DNA from: Nevskia sp.
Lineage (GTDB): Bacteria; Pseudomonadota; Gammaproteobacteria; Nevskiales; Nevskiaceae
Length of the DNA stretch: 64,000 bases
Direction of reading: 5' to 3'
NCBI GenBank assembly: GCA_021732745.1
Contig: JAKFUK010000003.1
Span: 186,001-250,000, forward strand
Shown: positions 51,880 to 61,458 of the stretch, piece after piece
Numbering within the stretch: position 1 is the stretch's first letter
Layout: each line of letters opens with the position of its first letter
Notes under the pieces: model-generated
Seen by the model: only the letters and a program-made list of their open reading frames with translations
Told to the model about the DNA's origin: nothing
Database searches by the model: none
Made by a program: the position numbers and the translations under genes

Positions 51880-52518
51880 ATGAACAAAACCGTGCTCGCC
51901 CTCGCTCTCGTCGCCCCGCTGCCAGCGCTCGCGCTGCCGGGCATCTCCCTTGAAGCCGGCGCCTTCGGTGGCGTGACCTCGATCGACGCCGCAGGCAGCG
52001 GCTCGAACGACGGCAAGGGCATCGAATACGGCCTGCGCGGCAACGCCCGACTGGGCAGCGGCCTGTTTGCCGATGTCCAGTACACGCGCCTGAACCCGGA
52101 GGACAACGCCTTCGGCGACGGCCTCAACTCGCGTATCGACGAATTCCGCCTCGGCGGCGGCTACTCGGTGTCCCTGCCGATCCTGCCGATCCTCACCGCA
52201 GGCGTGTACGGCCATTACGTGACCCAGGACGTGAGTCTGCAAGGCATCGGCTCCGGCAACAGCAATGGCTACGACTACGGCGTGCTCGGCCGCTTCGACC
52301 CGCTGCCATTCATCGGCGCCTACGCCCGCTTTGGCAGGATCGACAGCAGCGGCTACGCGGGCTACGGGGCCGACGGCATCGACTCCTTGCTCGGCGTCGA
52401 CCTGTCGCTGTTCCCGTTCATTCGACTGTTCGCCGAATATCGCTACACCGAAGCGCTGGCCTCCGGCTCCAAGTTCGACAGCCACGGCTTCCGCGGCGGC
52501 ATCAAGATCAGCCTCTGA
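51880..52518 (+). CDS. Outer-membrane beta-barrel protein (YfaZ-like)
   Basis: 212 residues: a short signal peptide (NKTVLALALVAPLPALA) and alternating amphipathic strands with Gly/Tyr turns (about eight to ten). LRGNARLGSGLFADVQYTRL and the final FRGGIKISL resemble YfaZ-type barrels. Function unknown; probably a small outer-membrane protein. It is alone between two divergently placed genes. Confidence 0.68.
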   Translation: MNKTVLALALVAPLPALALPGISLEAGAFGGVTSIDAAGSGSNDGKGIEYGLRGNARLGSGLFADVQYTRLNPEDNAFGDGLNSRIDEFRLGGGYSVSLPILPILTAGVYGHYVTQDVSLQGIGSGNSNGYDYGVLGRFDPLPFIGAYARFGRIDSSGYAGYGADGIDSLLGVDLSLFPFIRLFAEYRYTEALASGSKFDSHGFRGGIKISL

Positions 52519-52534
52519 TCGTCATCCCTCGCAG

Positions 52535-52614
52535 GGTGGGCAAGCTTCATCTGCCCACGCGAGCGCGATAGTCGGACGGTCGCGAATCGGTGGGCAGGTG
52601 AAGCCTGTCCACCC
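52535..52614. repeat. Two GTGGGCA-type hairpins
   Basis: GTGGGCA/TGCCCAC (52536-52558) and GGTGGGCAGG/CCTGTCCACC (52589-52613) are two related stem-loops with a shared AAGCTTCA/TGAAGC-like loop, in the gap between convergent genes. They look like another REP-type family and may also end transcription. Confidence 0.6.
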
Positions 52615-52620
52615 CCGGCT

Positions 52621-53220
52621 TTACGTCCAGGCGTCGGTATTTTTCACCACCACATTGAAACCGTCGGCAATCTCGGCCAGCGCGGTGTCATGCACCTGCG
52701 ACGCCGGAATGGTGCCGCCGAGCGCCCCGGGCAGCGGCCGCGTGGCGCAGGCATCGGCCACCACGGTGGCGCGGTAGCCGTGATCGGTGGCGGAGCGGGC
52801 GGTGGCCGAAATGCACATGTGGGTCATGGCGCCGGCGATGATCACCTCCGTACGGCCCGTGGCCTTGAGCGCATCGGCCAGGCCGGTCGCGGTGAAACAG
52901 TTCGGGTAGTTCTTTTCGATCACCGTTTCGCCGGCAACGGGCTTCACGGCGTCGATCAGGCCGAAAAACGGGCCGGTCGGGTCGAAGATCGGCGCACCGG
53001 GCCCGGTCTTGTGCTGGAAATGGAACACCGGCAGGCCATTGGCGCGCGCCAGCGCCAGCAACTTCTTCGTTTCAGTCAGTGCACGGTCGAGTTGGTCGAG
53101 TTTCAGCGCGCCGCTCTGGTATTCGTTCTGCAGGTCGATGACCAGCAATGCGGAATTCGTCAGCGGCGACGGCGTCAGCGGCGCGCCGGCAATCTGGGTC
53201 AGGGTCTGGGGTTCGGACAC
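52621..53220 (-). CDS. Isochorismatase-family cysteine hydrolase
   Basis: 199 residues. The Asp/Lys/Cys triad is visible: LVIDLQNEY (Asp), ETVIEKNYPNCF (Lys) and AGAMTHMCISATARSA (Cys). The family hydrolyses amides such as nicotinamide or cleaves isochorismate; the substrate here is unknown. Translation starts at a GTG with a GAGGAGA site 6 nt upstream. It is followed upstream by msrB on the same strand. Confidence 0.88.
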   Translation of the reverse strand: MSEPQTLTQIAGAPLTPSPLTNSALLVIDLQNEYQSGALKLDQLDRALTETKKLLALARANGLPVFHFQHKTGPGAPIFDPTGPFFGLIDAVKPVAGETVIEKNYPNCFTATGLADALKATGRTEVIIAGAMTHMCISATARSATDHGYRATVVADACATRPLPGALGGTIPASQVHDTALAEIADGFNVVVKNTDAWT

Positions 53221-53261
53221 GCGGGTCTCCTCGATCGGGATTTTAGTGATGGAACGCGGAT

Positions 53262-53780
53262 TCAGACCGCGTCGGTGTGCTGCGGCACCGGCAGGCCTTC
53301 GTCGAAGAACGCCATCGACACCGAGTTCAGGCAGTAGCGCAGGCCACTGGGCTTGGGGCCGTCGTTGAAGACGTGGCCGAGATGGCCGTCGCAGCGCCTG
53401 CAACGGATTTCCGTGCGGATCATGCCGTAGCTGTAGTCGGAAATGTTGCGCACATGGCTCGGGTCGATTGGCTCGAAAAAGCTGGGCCAGCCGGTACCGG
53501 AGTCGAATTTCGAGCCGGAGCGGAACAGCGGCAGGCCGCACAGGCGGCAGGCGTAGACGCCGTGCTTCTTGTTGTCGACGAAATGGCCGCAGAAGGCGCG
53601 CTCGGTGCCGTGTTCCAGCAGCACGCGGCGTTCTTCGGTGCTCAGGCATTGCGCCAGTTCCGCTTTCAGCGTGTCGCTGATCGGGCGCAGGTTGTAGCCG
53701 CTGGGGCTGATCGTTGCGGCGCTGCTGACTTCGATGAGGTCATGCTTGGCGGCGAGCGGCTTCTTGTCGAAAAGACTCAT
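53262..53780 (-). CDS. msrB: Peptide methionine-R-sulfoxide reductase
   Basis: 172 residues. Zinc Cys pairs are in YACRLCGLPLF and RCRRCDGHLGHVF. The catalytic Cys is in GLRYCLNSVSM, where selenocysteine enzymes have Sec. GTGWPSFFEPID is a signature. It repairs methionine-R-sulfoxide in proteins. Its ATG overlaps the msrA stop (ATGA), giving an msrA-msrB operon. Confidence 0.94.
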   Translation of the reverse strand: MSLFDKKPLAAKHDLIEVSSAATISPSGYNLRPISDTLKAELAQCLSTEERRVLLEHGTERAFCGHFVDNKKHGVYACRLCGLPLFRSGSKFDSGTGWPSFFEPIDPSHVRNISDYSYGMIRTEIRCRRCDGHLGHVFNDGPKPSGLRYCLNSVSMAFFDEGLPVPQHTDAV

Positions 53781-54493
53781 TTGCGGAGGTACTCGGTGAA
53801 CTTGTGTTCGAGCTTGTCGACCTTCGGAGCCGCCACGCCAGCGATGTAAGGCTGGCCGGGGTTCCGGATCGCGTAGTCCTGGTGGTAGGTCTCGGCGCGG
53901 TAGAAGCGCTCCAGCGGTGCCAGCACAGTGACGATGGGGTTGCGGAAAACCCGGGCCGCTTCGAGCTGGGCGATGTAGGCCGCAGCGACATCGCGCTCGG
54001 CCTCGCTATGGAAAAAGATCGCCGATCGGTACTGCCGGCCGCGATCGTTGCCCTGGCGATCGAGCGTGGTCGGATCGTGCGCGACGGCGAACAGCACTTT
54101 CAGCAACTGGCCGTAGGAAATCGCCTGCGGGTCGTAAACGATCTTGACGACCTCCGCATGGTTGGTGCGGCCGGTGCACACCGCTTCGTAGTTGGCGGTG
54201 TCTGCCGTGCCACCGGCATAGCCGGAAATCACGTCGGACACGCCGTCCAGGCGCTCGAACACGGCTTCCACGCACCAGAAACACCCGGCGGCGAAAATCG
54301 CCTCCTGCGCGCCGTCGTCGCTGGCGGCCAGATCGCGCGCTGGATCGGGGAAGCCGGAGCTGTCGGCGCGGCGGGCAGCGGCGGGCAGTTCGCAGACGGT
54401 GGGGTTCATGCGGGTCTCGCTTGAGGAAACTACGGGGGCCGGCTCGGCGACAGCGGCAGGCCGCGCGAACCATCTGGCGAGCATGGCAATCAT
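53777..54493 (-). CDS. msrA: Peptide methionine-S-sulfoxide reductase
   Basis: Up to 238 residues. The catalytic Cys is in AAGCFWCVEAVF; DPTTLDRQGNDRGRQYRSAIF and YHQDY are conserved. The N-terminal 28 residues before the Met at 54409 are Ala/Pro-rich and may be a weak export segment or not translated; from that Met the length (210) matches E. coli MsrA. Neither start has a strong ribosome-binding site. It is coupled to msrB. Confidence 0.93.
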   Translation of the reverse strand: MIAMLARWFARPAAVAEPAPVVSSSETRMNPTVCELPAAARRADSSGFPDPARDLAASDDGAQEAIFAAGCFWCVEAVFERLDGVSDVISGYAGGTADTANYEAVCTGRTNHAEVVKIVYDPQAISYGQLLKVLFAVAHDPTTLDRQGNDRGRQYRSAIFFHSEAERDVAAAYIAQLEAARVFRNPIVTVLAPLERFYRAETYHQDYAIRNPGQPYIAGVAAPKVDKLEHKFTEYLRK

Positions 54494-54579
54494 GGTGCGG
54501 ATCGTCGGTCCAGGAGCGGTGTCCGGTCTGTATCGGTCCGTTCCGGATTCATGTCCGATGCGTCAGCGCGCTTTCCTGA

Positions 54580-55008
<429 letters not shown>

Positions 55009-55183
55009 GTCGTGGCTCGTGGCATCAGGTTGGGAACGGTGGATCGGGCGGAAGAGGAGCAAGGCGCGCTCTTCGACCGCGAATCAAGAGGATCGTTGCC
55101 GCGCCGGACGCATCCCTGCAACATCGCGCGTGCATCCTCTGGCAAGACACACGCATCGGTGAAAGTCGGCTAAAGTCAAGGAC

Positions 55184-55747
55184 ATGATGCATTCGATCCT
55201 CAAGCTTGATATCGGTGGCATGCCGGTCAGCTGGATACGTTGGCAGACCGCTGCAACGCTTTACGCCCGAGACTGCGTGCGCTGGGAAACCGGTGCCGAA
55301 CGCTTCGTCGTACGCGGCGGCACCAATGCCCGCACCGGGCAGACCTCGGAGCTGCGCATCGGCTCGATCATCGCCGTCGCCGATCGTTCGCGCCGCCACA
55401 ACGGCGGCAACGCGCCGCTGCTGACCAATCGCACGCTGTTCCAGCGCGACAAGAACCTGTGCCTGTACTGCGGCCGCCAGTTTTCGCCGAACGACCTGAC
55501 CCGCGACCACATCGTGCCGGCCTCGCGCGGCGGCGACAGCATCTGGGAAAACTGCGTCACCGCCTGCCGCAACTGCAACCAGTACAAGGACGATCGCACC
55601 CCCGAGGAAGCCGGCATGAAGTTGCTGGCGGTGCCGTACATCCCGAACCTGGCGCAGTACCTGATCCTGTCGAATCGTCGAATTCTGGCCGATCAGATGG
55701 AATTTCTTCTGGCTTATGCGCGCAAGAAGGTTGCAGTAAGCAACTGA
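55184..55747 (+). CDS. HNH endonuclease-domain protein
   Basis: 187 residues. The HNH site is LCLYCGRQFSPNDLTRDHIV then ENCVTACRNCNQYK, with two CxxC zinc pairs. An N-terminal domain (1-80) of unknown fold precedes it. Chromosomal proteins of this layout are common and not tied to phage. The target is unknown. Confidence 0.85.
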   Translation: MMHSILKLDIGGMPVSWIRWQTAATLYARDCVRWETGAERFVVRGGTNARTGQTSELRIGSIIAVADRSRRHNGGNAPLLTNRTLFQRDKNLCLYCGRQFSPNDLTRDHIVPASRGGDSIWENCVTACRNCNQYKDDRTPEEAGMKLLAVPYIPNLAQYLILSNRRILADQMEFLLAYARKKVAVSN

Positions 55748-55793
55748 TTCGGGGGATCGTCCGCAGACTCCGTTCTGCGCCTTCCCCCGATTC

Positions 55794-56600
55794 GTGACCA
55801 CATCCGCTACTGCACTGATCGCCCCCGCGCGCCTCGCCGCCACCGTCCTGCTGCTGCGTGACGGCAGCGAAGGCATGGAAGTGTTCATGGTGGTGCGCCA
55901 CCAGCAGATCGACTTCGCCTCCGGCGCCTTGGTGTTTCCGGGCGGCAAGCTGGCGGCCGGCGATCACGATCCGGCCGCTCATGTGCGTTGCACCGGCGTT
56001 GAAGGCTTGTCCGCCGACGAGATCGCGCTGCGCATCGCCGCCATTCGCGAAGCCTTCGAGGAGTGCGGCGTGCTGCTGGCGAGGTCGGCTGGAGCTGCGG
56101 GGTTCGTCGAGCCGGCGCGGGTCGCCGAACTCGGGCCGCGTTATCGCGTCGCGCTCGACAAGGGCCAGATCGGCATCGCCGCGATGCTCGATGCCGAAGA
56201 CCTGACCCTGGTTGGCGATTCGCTGGTGCCGTTCGCGCACTGGACCACGCCGACCTTCATGCCCAAGCGTTTCGACACCCGCTTCTATCTGGCTGCCGCC
56301 CCGGCCGAACAGGTGCTGCTGCATGACGGCAGCGAAGCGGTGGACTCAGTGTGGATTCGTCCGCAGGACGCCATCGCGCAAGCCAAGGCCGGCACCCGGA
56401 CCATCGTCCCGGCAACGCTTTTGAACATCGAGAAGCTCGGCCGCAGCACGACGGTCGCCGATGCCATCGCTGCGGCGCGCGCCGACACCATCATCGAAGT
56501 GCTGCCGGAAATGGTCGAAGGCGCGGCCGGCATCACCCTGCGGATTCCGGCGGCCGCCGGCTACGGCATCACCGAGTTTTCGCTGCCTGGCGGCGGCTGA
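55794..56600 (+). CDS. NUDIX hydrolase (NUDT19-like)
   Basis: 268 residues. The Nudix box is split by an insert, as in NUDT19-type coenzyme A hydrolases: GGKLAAGD early and REAFEECGVLL about 50 residues later. HWTTPTFMPKRFDTRFYLA is also typical of that group. GTG start. It may share a transcript with the HNH gene 46 nt upstream. Confidence 0.83.
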   Translation: MTTSATALIAPARLAATVLLLRDGSEGMEVFMVVRHQQIDFASGALVFPGGKLAAGDHDPAAHVRCTGVEGLSADEIALRIAAIREAFEECGVLLARSAGAAGFVEPARVAELGPRYRVALDKGQIGIAAMLDAEDLTLVGDSLVPFAHWTTPTFMPKRFDTRFYLAAAPAEQVLLHDGSEAVDSVWIRPQDAIAQAKAGTRTIVPATLLNIEKLGRSTTVADAIAAARADTIIEVLPEMVEGAAGITLRIPAAAGYGITEFSLPGGG

Positions 56601-56687
56601 TTCGACGCGGCATCCAAGTGCTGCGCCCGATTGATCCGGCACGGGCGCTCCAGCATCCTCGACGGGAAATCACCGCCGAGGAATCCC

Positions 56688-58826
56688 ATGTCGACAACGC
56701 TTGCCGCTGACGCCACCGTGCTCGGTGCCTGTCCCCACGATTGTCCTGACACCTGCTCGATGCTGGTGAAGGTCGTGCAAGGCAAGGTCACCGGCGTGCA
56801 GGGCAACCCAACGCATCCGTTCACGCAAGGTCGGCTGTGCGCCAAGACCAGCCACTACCAGGAGCGCGTCTACCACCCGGAGCGCCTGCTGTATCCGATG
56901 CGCCGGACCGGGCCGAAAGGTTCCGGGGAGTTCGAGCGGATCAGCTGGGATGAAGCGCTGACCACCATCGGCGAAAAATGGCGCGCCATCATCAAGACCG
57001 ACGGCCCGACCGCGATCCTGCCGTACAGCTATCTGGGCACGCAGGGCATCGTCAATGGGCTCACCGTCGGCGATCCGTTCTTCAATAAGTTGGGTGCCAC
57101 CATTTCCGAGCGCACGTTCTGCGATTCCGGTGCGTCGACAGCCTACGTGATGACCGTCGGCCCGACGCCCGGCATGGACCCGGAAAGCCTCGCCCACTCG
57201 CGCTTCATCATCCTGTGGGCCTGCAACCTGCTGAGCACCAACGCCCACCTGTGGCCGTTCATCGACCAGGCGCGCAAGCAGGGCGCGAAGCTGGTGGTGA
57301 TCGACCCGGTCAAGACCGGCACCACGGCGATGGCCGACCTGCACCTGCGGCCACGCCCGGGCACCGACGGCGCGCTGGCGCTGGCGATGATCCACGTGAT
57401 CATTGGCGAGGGGCTGGTCGATCGCGATTACGTCGATCGCCACTCGATCGGCTTCGACGAACTGTCGGCGCACGTCGCGCCATACACGCCGGCGTTCGCT
57501 GCTGCCGAAACCGGTATCGACGCCGAGATCATCCGGACGCTGGCGCGCGACTACGCCAGCGCCCAGCCATCGGCAATCCGGATTGGTGTGGCCATCGAAC
57601 GCTCGGCCGGCGGCGGGCAACTGGTGCGCGCCATCGCCTGCCTGCCGGCCTTGGTCGGCGCATGGCGCAAGCCGGGAGGTGGTCTGCTGCAACTGCCGCT
57701 ATGGGCATTTCCGGCGCGCTGGGATCATCTGCATCGCGCTGATCTGGCGACACCCGGCACCCGCGTCATCAACCAGTGGAAGCTGGGTGCTGCGCTGACG
57801 GGCAGCCTGCCGCTGGACCCGCCGATCCGCGCCCTGTTCGTCTACAACAGCAATCCGCTGGTGGTCGCCCCGGATCAGTTGCGGCTGCAACAGGGACTGG
57901 CCCGCGAAGACCTGTTCACCGTAGTCAGCGAGCAGTTCATGACCGATACCGCGCGCTATGCCGACCTGCTGCTGCCGGCCACGACGCAAGTCGAGCAGGA
58001 CGATCTGATGTTCTCCTGGGGCCATCTGTACCTGACCCTGAACCGGCAGGCCGTGGCTCCGCAGGGCGAAGCGGTATCGAACGCCGAACTGTTCCGCCGC
58101 CTGGCCACCGTGATGGGCTTCGACGACCCGTTCTTCCAGCGCAGCGACGAGCAGATCCTGCGCGAATCGATGGACTGGGACGCGCCGTCCATGCAGGGCA
58201 TCAGCATGGAACTGCTGGAAACACAGGGCTACGCGCGCCTGAACCTGCCGGCTGCTGATATTTTCGCGCCGCATGCCGACGGCGGCTTCCCGACGCCATC
58301 GGGCAAGGTCGAGATGAAAGCCTCGATGGCCGCCGGCGGCAATTTCGTGCTGCCGACGTTCCGGCAGGGCTGTAGCGATCATCAGGACGGCTCGCCGGTA
58401 CCGGCGCTGCCGACCTACACCCCGCCGCGCGAATCCGGCATCCGTGTAGCCGCCCCCGGTGCGCGCTATCCGCTGGCGATGATGTCGCCGAAAAGCCATT
58501 CCTTCCTCAATTCCAGCTACGCCAATCACCGTCGGCAATTGGCGCGCGAAAGCGAGCAGCGCCTGTTCATCAACCCGGCGGACGCCAGCAGCCGCGGCAT
58601 CCGCAGCGACGATCTGGTGCGCGTGAAGAACGATCGCGGCGCGTTCGTCGCGGTCGCCAAGGTCGGCGATGAAGCGATGCCCGGCGTGGTCGTGGCGCCG
58701 ATGGGCTACTGGATCGCCAGCTCACGCGCTCAGGCCACCCCGGCCGCACTGAACCCCACGGTCCTCGGCGATCTCGGCGGCGCGCCGACCTTCTCCGACA
58801 ATGCCGTCGAAGTGGAGCTGGCCTGA
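56688..58826 (+). CDS. Molybdopterin-dependent oxidoreductase (DMSO-reductase family)
   Basis: 712 residues. Cys15, Cys19, Cys23 and Cys51 (CPHDCPDTC...GRLC) bind a 4Fe-4S cluster. The molybdopterin domains follow, with the C-terminal dinucleotide-binding domain containing SPKSHSFLNSSYANH. No Tat signal is present, so it is cytoplasmic, unlike many respiratory relatives. The substrate cannot be told. An AGGAAT site precedes the ATG. The ferredoxin gene overlaps it by one base (TGATG), which makes the ferredoxin the probable electron partner. Confidence 0.88.
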   Translation: MSTTLAADATVLGACPHDCPDTCSMLVKVVQGKVTGVQGNPTHPFTQGRLCAKTSHYQERVYHPERLLYPMRRTGPKGSGEFERISWDEALTTIGEKWRAIIKTDGPTAILPYSYLGTQGIVNGLTVGDPFFNKLGATISERTFCDSGASTAYVMTVGPTPGMDPESLAHSRFIILWACNLLSTNAHLWPFIDQARKQGAKLVVIDPVKTGTTAMADLHLRPRPGTDGALALAMIHVIIGEGLVDRDYVDRHSIGFDELSAHVAPYTPAFAAAETGIDAEIIRTLARDYASAQPSAIRIGVAIERSAGGGQLVRAIACLPALVGAWRKPGGGLLQLPLWAFPARWDHLHRADLATPGTRVINQWKLGAALTGSLPLDPPIRALFVYNSNPLVVAPDQLRLQQGLAREDLFTVVSEQFMTDTARYADLLLPATTQVEQDDLMFSWGHLYLTLNRQAVAPQGEAVSNAELFRRLATVMGFDDPFFQRSDEQILRESMDWDAPSMQGISMELLETQGYARLNLPAADIFAPHADGGFPTPSGKVEMKASMAAGGNFVLPTFRQGCSDHQDGSPVPALPTYTPPRESGIRVAAPGARYPLAMMSPKSHSFLNSSYANHRRQLARESEQRLFINPADASSRGIRSDDLVRVKNDRGAFVAVAKVGDEAMPGVVVAPMGYWIASSRAQATPAALNPTVLGDLGGAPTFSDNAVEVELA

Positions 58827-59131
58827 TGCCACACGTCGTCACCGACAACTGCACCGCCTGCCGCTACACCGAATGCGTCGCGCTCTGCCCGGTCGACTGC
58901 TTCCACGCCGCCGACGACCGTCTCTACATCGACCCCGATGCCTGCATCGACTGCGCCGCCTGCGTGCCGGTGTGTCCGGTCAAGGCGATCGTCGATGCGT
59001 TTGATCTTGATGGCGGTGCGGATGAGCTGATCACGCTGAATCGCGAGCGCTCACGCGAACTGCCGGTGATCGAGGAAAAGACCGCGCCGCTGCCGACGGC
59101 TGAAGCGCGGCGGCAGGCGCTGAATCTGTAG
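58826..59131 (+). CDS. Seven-iron ferredoxin (FdxA type)
   Basis: 101 residues. By comparison with Azotobacter FdI, Cys9, Cys17 and Cys50 would hold the 3Fe-4S cluster and Cys21, Cys40, Cys43 and Cys46 the 4Fe-4S cluster. DNCTACRYTECVALCPVDCF is the family signature. It is coupled to the molybdopterin enzyme gene. Its TAG stop lies in the GTAG of the first REP of family 2. Confidence 0.92.
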   Translation: MPHVVTDNCTACRYTECVALCPVDCFHAADDRLYIDPDACIDCAACVPVCPVKAIVDAFDLDGGADELITLNRERSRELPVIEEKTAPLPTAEARRQALNL

Positions 59132-59233
59132 GGCGGCCCGTGGCCGCCGGCGCACTTTATCGGCATGGGCGTACGGCGGGCGGGGCCCGCCCTACTTGCT
59201 GCGCCGCCCATCGTAGGGCGGCCCATGGCCGCC
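59128..59233. repeat. REP cluster, family 2 (three units)
   Basis: GTAGGGCGGCCCGTGGCCGC at 59128, an inverted variant at 59175-59194 (ending GCCCGCCCTAC) and a third, forward unit at 59213-59233. Each has the GTAG head and a GCGGCC/GGCCGC stem. Confidence 0.88.
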
Positions 59234-59272
59234 GCAGCCTTTGCCGACGAGGGCGTACTGCGGGCATGCGTC

Positions 59273-59755
59273 CTACTCCAGATCGAGGTTGGTTCGGAGA
59301 TCAAACCAATCCTCGGAATAGACGCCGACCTTCAGATAACGATAAAACGTCGAAAACGGCCAATCTACGGGTCGTTGCACCAGACCGTGTTTCACCGGAT
59401 TCATGTGGATGTAGTCGAAGTGCGCCGCGCGATCACGTTCGTCGCGGATCAGGTGTTCCCAGAATCGCGGCTGCCAAAAGCGGGTATCGAGACGCTGCGA
59501 AACGAGTCGCTTGATCGTGGACCAGCGTTTCGAGAAGTCGGCGTCATCTTCCGGCAGCGTCCACAGGCAATGCAGGTGATCCGGCAGCAGCACCCAGGCG
59601 TCGATCGCGAATGGCCATCGCGTCATGGTCTCGCGGATGGCTGAACGCAGGGCATCACGCACTGCGCCATCGACCAGCACCGGTACGCGATCGCGGGTGG
59701 TCACCGTGAAGAAGTAAGTCCCGCCGGGCTGTCGGGCGCGAACGTATCGAGGCAT
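59273..59755 (-). CDS. REP-associated tyrosine transposase (RAYT), second copy
   Basis: 160 residues. The HUH site is PDHLHCLWTLP and the diagnostic DYIHMNPVKHGLV segment follows. It differs clearly from the RAYT at 34138, with a shorter C-terminus. The ATG at 59755 gives the family start (PRYVRARQPGGTYFFTVTT). Its stop codon is the TAG of a GTAG (59273-59276, minus strand). REPs of family 2 flank it on both sides, so it is probably their cognate enzyme. Confidence 0.92.
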   Translation of the reverse strand: MPRYVRARQPGGTYFFTVTTRDRVPVLVDGAVRDALRSAIRETMTRWPFAIDAWVLLPDHLHCLWTLPEDDADFSKRWSTIKRLVSQRLDTRFWQPRFWEHLIRDERDRAAHFDYIHMNPVKHGLVQRPVDWPFSTFYRYLKVGVYSEDWFDLRTNLDLE

Positions 59756-59773
59756 GCGGCGAGCATATCCGGC

Positions 59774-59842
59774 GTAGGGCGGCCCGTGGCCGCCGGCACG
59801 GCTCGACGGATGAAGGCGCACGGCGGGCGCGGCCCGCCTTAC
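59774..59842. repeat. REP doublet, family 2, upstream of the second RAYT
   Basis: GTAGGGCGGCCCGTGGCCGC at 59774 and an inverted partner ending CCCGCCTTAC at 59842. Confidence 0.87.
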
Positions 59843-59915
59843 ATATGCAATTTCTTGCACAGACAATTTTCTGCATATAAGCTGTCGCAACCCTGACCGA
59901 TGAGGCTTTGCCCGC

Positions 59916-60881
59916 ATGTCCCTGCCGCCCGTGCTTCGCGATCGTCTTCGCATCCCTGTCGTCGCCTCGCCGCTGTTCATCATTTCCAACCCGGACCTGG
60001 TGATCGCCCAGTGCAAGGCCGGTGTGGTCGGTTCGTTTCCGGCGCTGAACGCGCGGCCTGCGGAAGAACTGGGCAAGTGGTTGCAGCGGATCAACGAGGA
60101 GCTGGATCGCCACAATCAGGCGAATCCGGACCGTCCGGCGGCGCCGTACGCGGTCAACCAGATCGTCCACAAGTCGAACAACCGGCTCGATCACGACATC
60201 GAGCAGTGCGTGAAGTACAAGGTGCCGATCGTCATCACCTCGCTCGGCGCGCGCACCGATCTCAATGAGGCGATCCACTCGTACGGCGGCATCACGCTGC
60301 ACGACATCATCAACAACAAGTTCGCGAAGAAGGCGATCGAGAAGGGCGCCGACGGCCTGATCGCGGTCGCGGCAGGAGCGGGTGGCCATGCCGGCACCAC
60401 CTCGCCATTCGCGCTGGTGCAGGAAATCCGCGAGTGGTTCGACGGCCCGCTGCTGCTGTCAGGTTCGATCGCTTCCGGTAATTCGATCCTCGCAGCCCTC
60501 GCGATGGGCGCGGACCTCGCCTACATCGGCTCGGCGTTCATCGCGACGCAGGAAGCCAACGCCGACGAGCGCTACAAGCAGTGCATCGTCGACTGCGCGG
60601 CCGACGACATCGTCTATTCGAGCCTGTTCACCGGCGTGCACGGCAACTATCTGCGGCCGTCGATCATTGCCGCCGGCATGGACCCGGACAAGCTGCCGGA
60701 ATCTGATCCGAGCAAGATGGATTTCGGCTCCGGCGGCAACACCGACGCCAAGGCCTGGAAGAACATCTGGGGCTGCGGACAGGGAATCGGCGCGGTGAAG
60801 TCGATCGCGCCGGTGGCGGCGCTGGTCGATCGCCTCGACCGCGAATACGCCGCTGCCCGCAGCCGCTTGCTGGCGGCCTAA
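59916..60881 (+). CDS. Nitronate monooxygenase (2-nitropropane dioxygenase family)
   Basis: 321-residue FMN-dependent TIM-barrel enzyme that oxidises alkyl nitronates. IPVVASPLFIISNPDLVIAQ, the FMN phosphate loop (AGAGGHAGTTSPFAL) and GSIASGNSILAALAMGADLAYIG are family blocks. A PadR-type regulator starts 9 nt downstream. Several members of this family have unknown physiological substrates. Confidence 0.88.
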   Translation: MSLPPVLRDRLRIPVVASPLFIISNPDLVIAQCKAGVVGSFPALNARPAEELGKWLQRINEELDRHNQANPDRPAAPYAVNQIVHKSNNRLDHDIEQCVKYKVPIVITSLGARTDLNEAIHSYGGITLHDIINNKFAKKAIEKGADGLIAVAAGAGGHAGTTSPFALVQEIREWFDGPLLLSGSIASGNSILAALAMGADLAYIGSAFIATQEANADERYKQCIVDCAADDIVYSSLFTGVHGNYLRPSIIAAGMDPDKLPESDPSKMDFGSGGNTDAKAWKNIWGCGQGIGAVKSIAPVAALVDRLDREYAAARSRLLAA

Positions 60882-60890
60882 AGCCCGCGC

Positions 60891-61433
60891 ATGGCCCTGT
60901 CGCACGCGATTCTGGTGTCGCTCACGGATCGCGCCCAGTCCGGCTACGACCTGGCCAAGCGCTTCGATCAGACGGTCGGCTTCTTCTGGCCGGTCAGCCA
61001 TCAGCAGATCTACCAGGAACTGCACAAGCTGGCCAAGGCCGACTGGGTGCGGGCGGAAACCATCACCCAGGCCGACCGGCCGAACCGGATCGTCTACGAG
61101 CTGACCGACCCCGGCCGCGCCGCACTCGCGGCCTGGGTCACCGAGCCGACGACCCCGCCGAGCTTCAAGGAAGAACTGCTGGTCAAGCTGTTCGCGCTCG
61201 ACAGCGACAACCGCGATGCATTGCTCGCCGAGATTGCCCGCCGCCGCAGCCTGCACGGCGAGCGGCTGGCGCGTTACGAAGCGATCATGGCCGAGCATTA
61301 CCCGAATCCTGCTGCACTGAACGCCCGCAAGCGCGGCCGCTACCTCGGCCTGCGCATGGGCATCCTCACCGAACGCACCACGCTCGCCTGGTGCGATGAA
61401 GCGCTGGCGCTGGTTGGCAGCGCTGCAAGTTGA
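60891..61433 (+). CDS. PadR-family transcriptional regulator
   Basis: 180 residues. The N-terminal winged helix (SHAILVSLTDRAQSGYDLAKRF, then VSHQQIYQELHKL) is typical of PadR; the C-terminal helical domain mediates dimerisation and ligand binding. It may control the monooxygenase upstream or the acyl-CoA dehydrogenase 25 nt downstream. No operator is obvious in the small gaps. Confidence 0.88.
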   Translation: MALSHAILVSLTDRAQSGYDLAKRFDQTVGFFWPVSHQQIYQELHKLAKADWVRAETITQADRPNRIVYELTDPGRAALAAWVTEPTTPPSFKEELLVKLFALDSDNRDALLAEIARRRSLHGERLARYEAIMAEHYPNPAALNARKRGRYLGLRMGILTERTTLAWCDEALALVGSAAS

Positions 61434-61458
61434 ATCGACGATACCCGGAGCCGGACTC

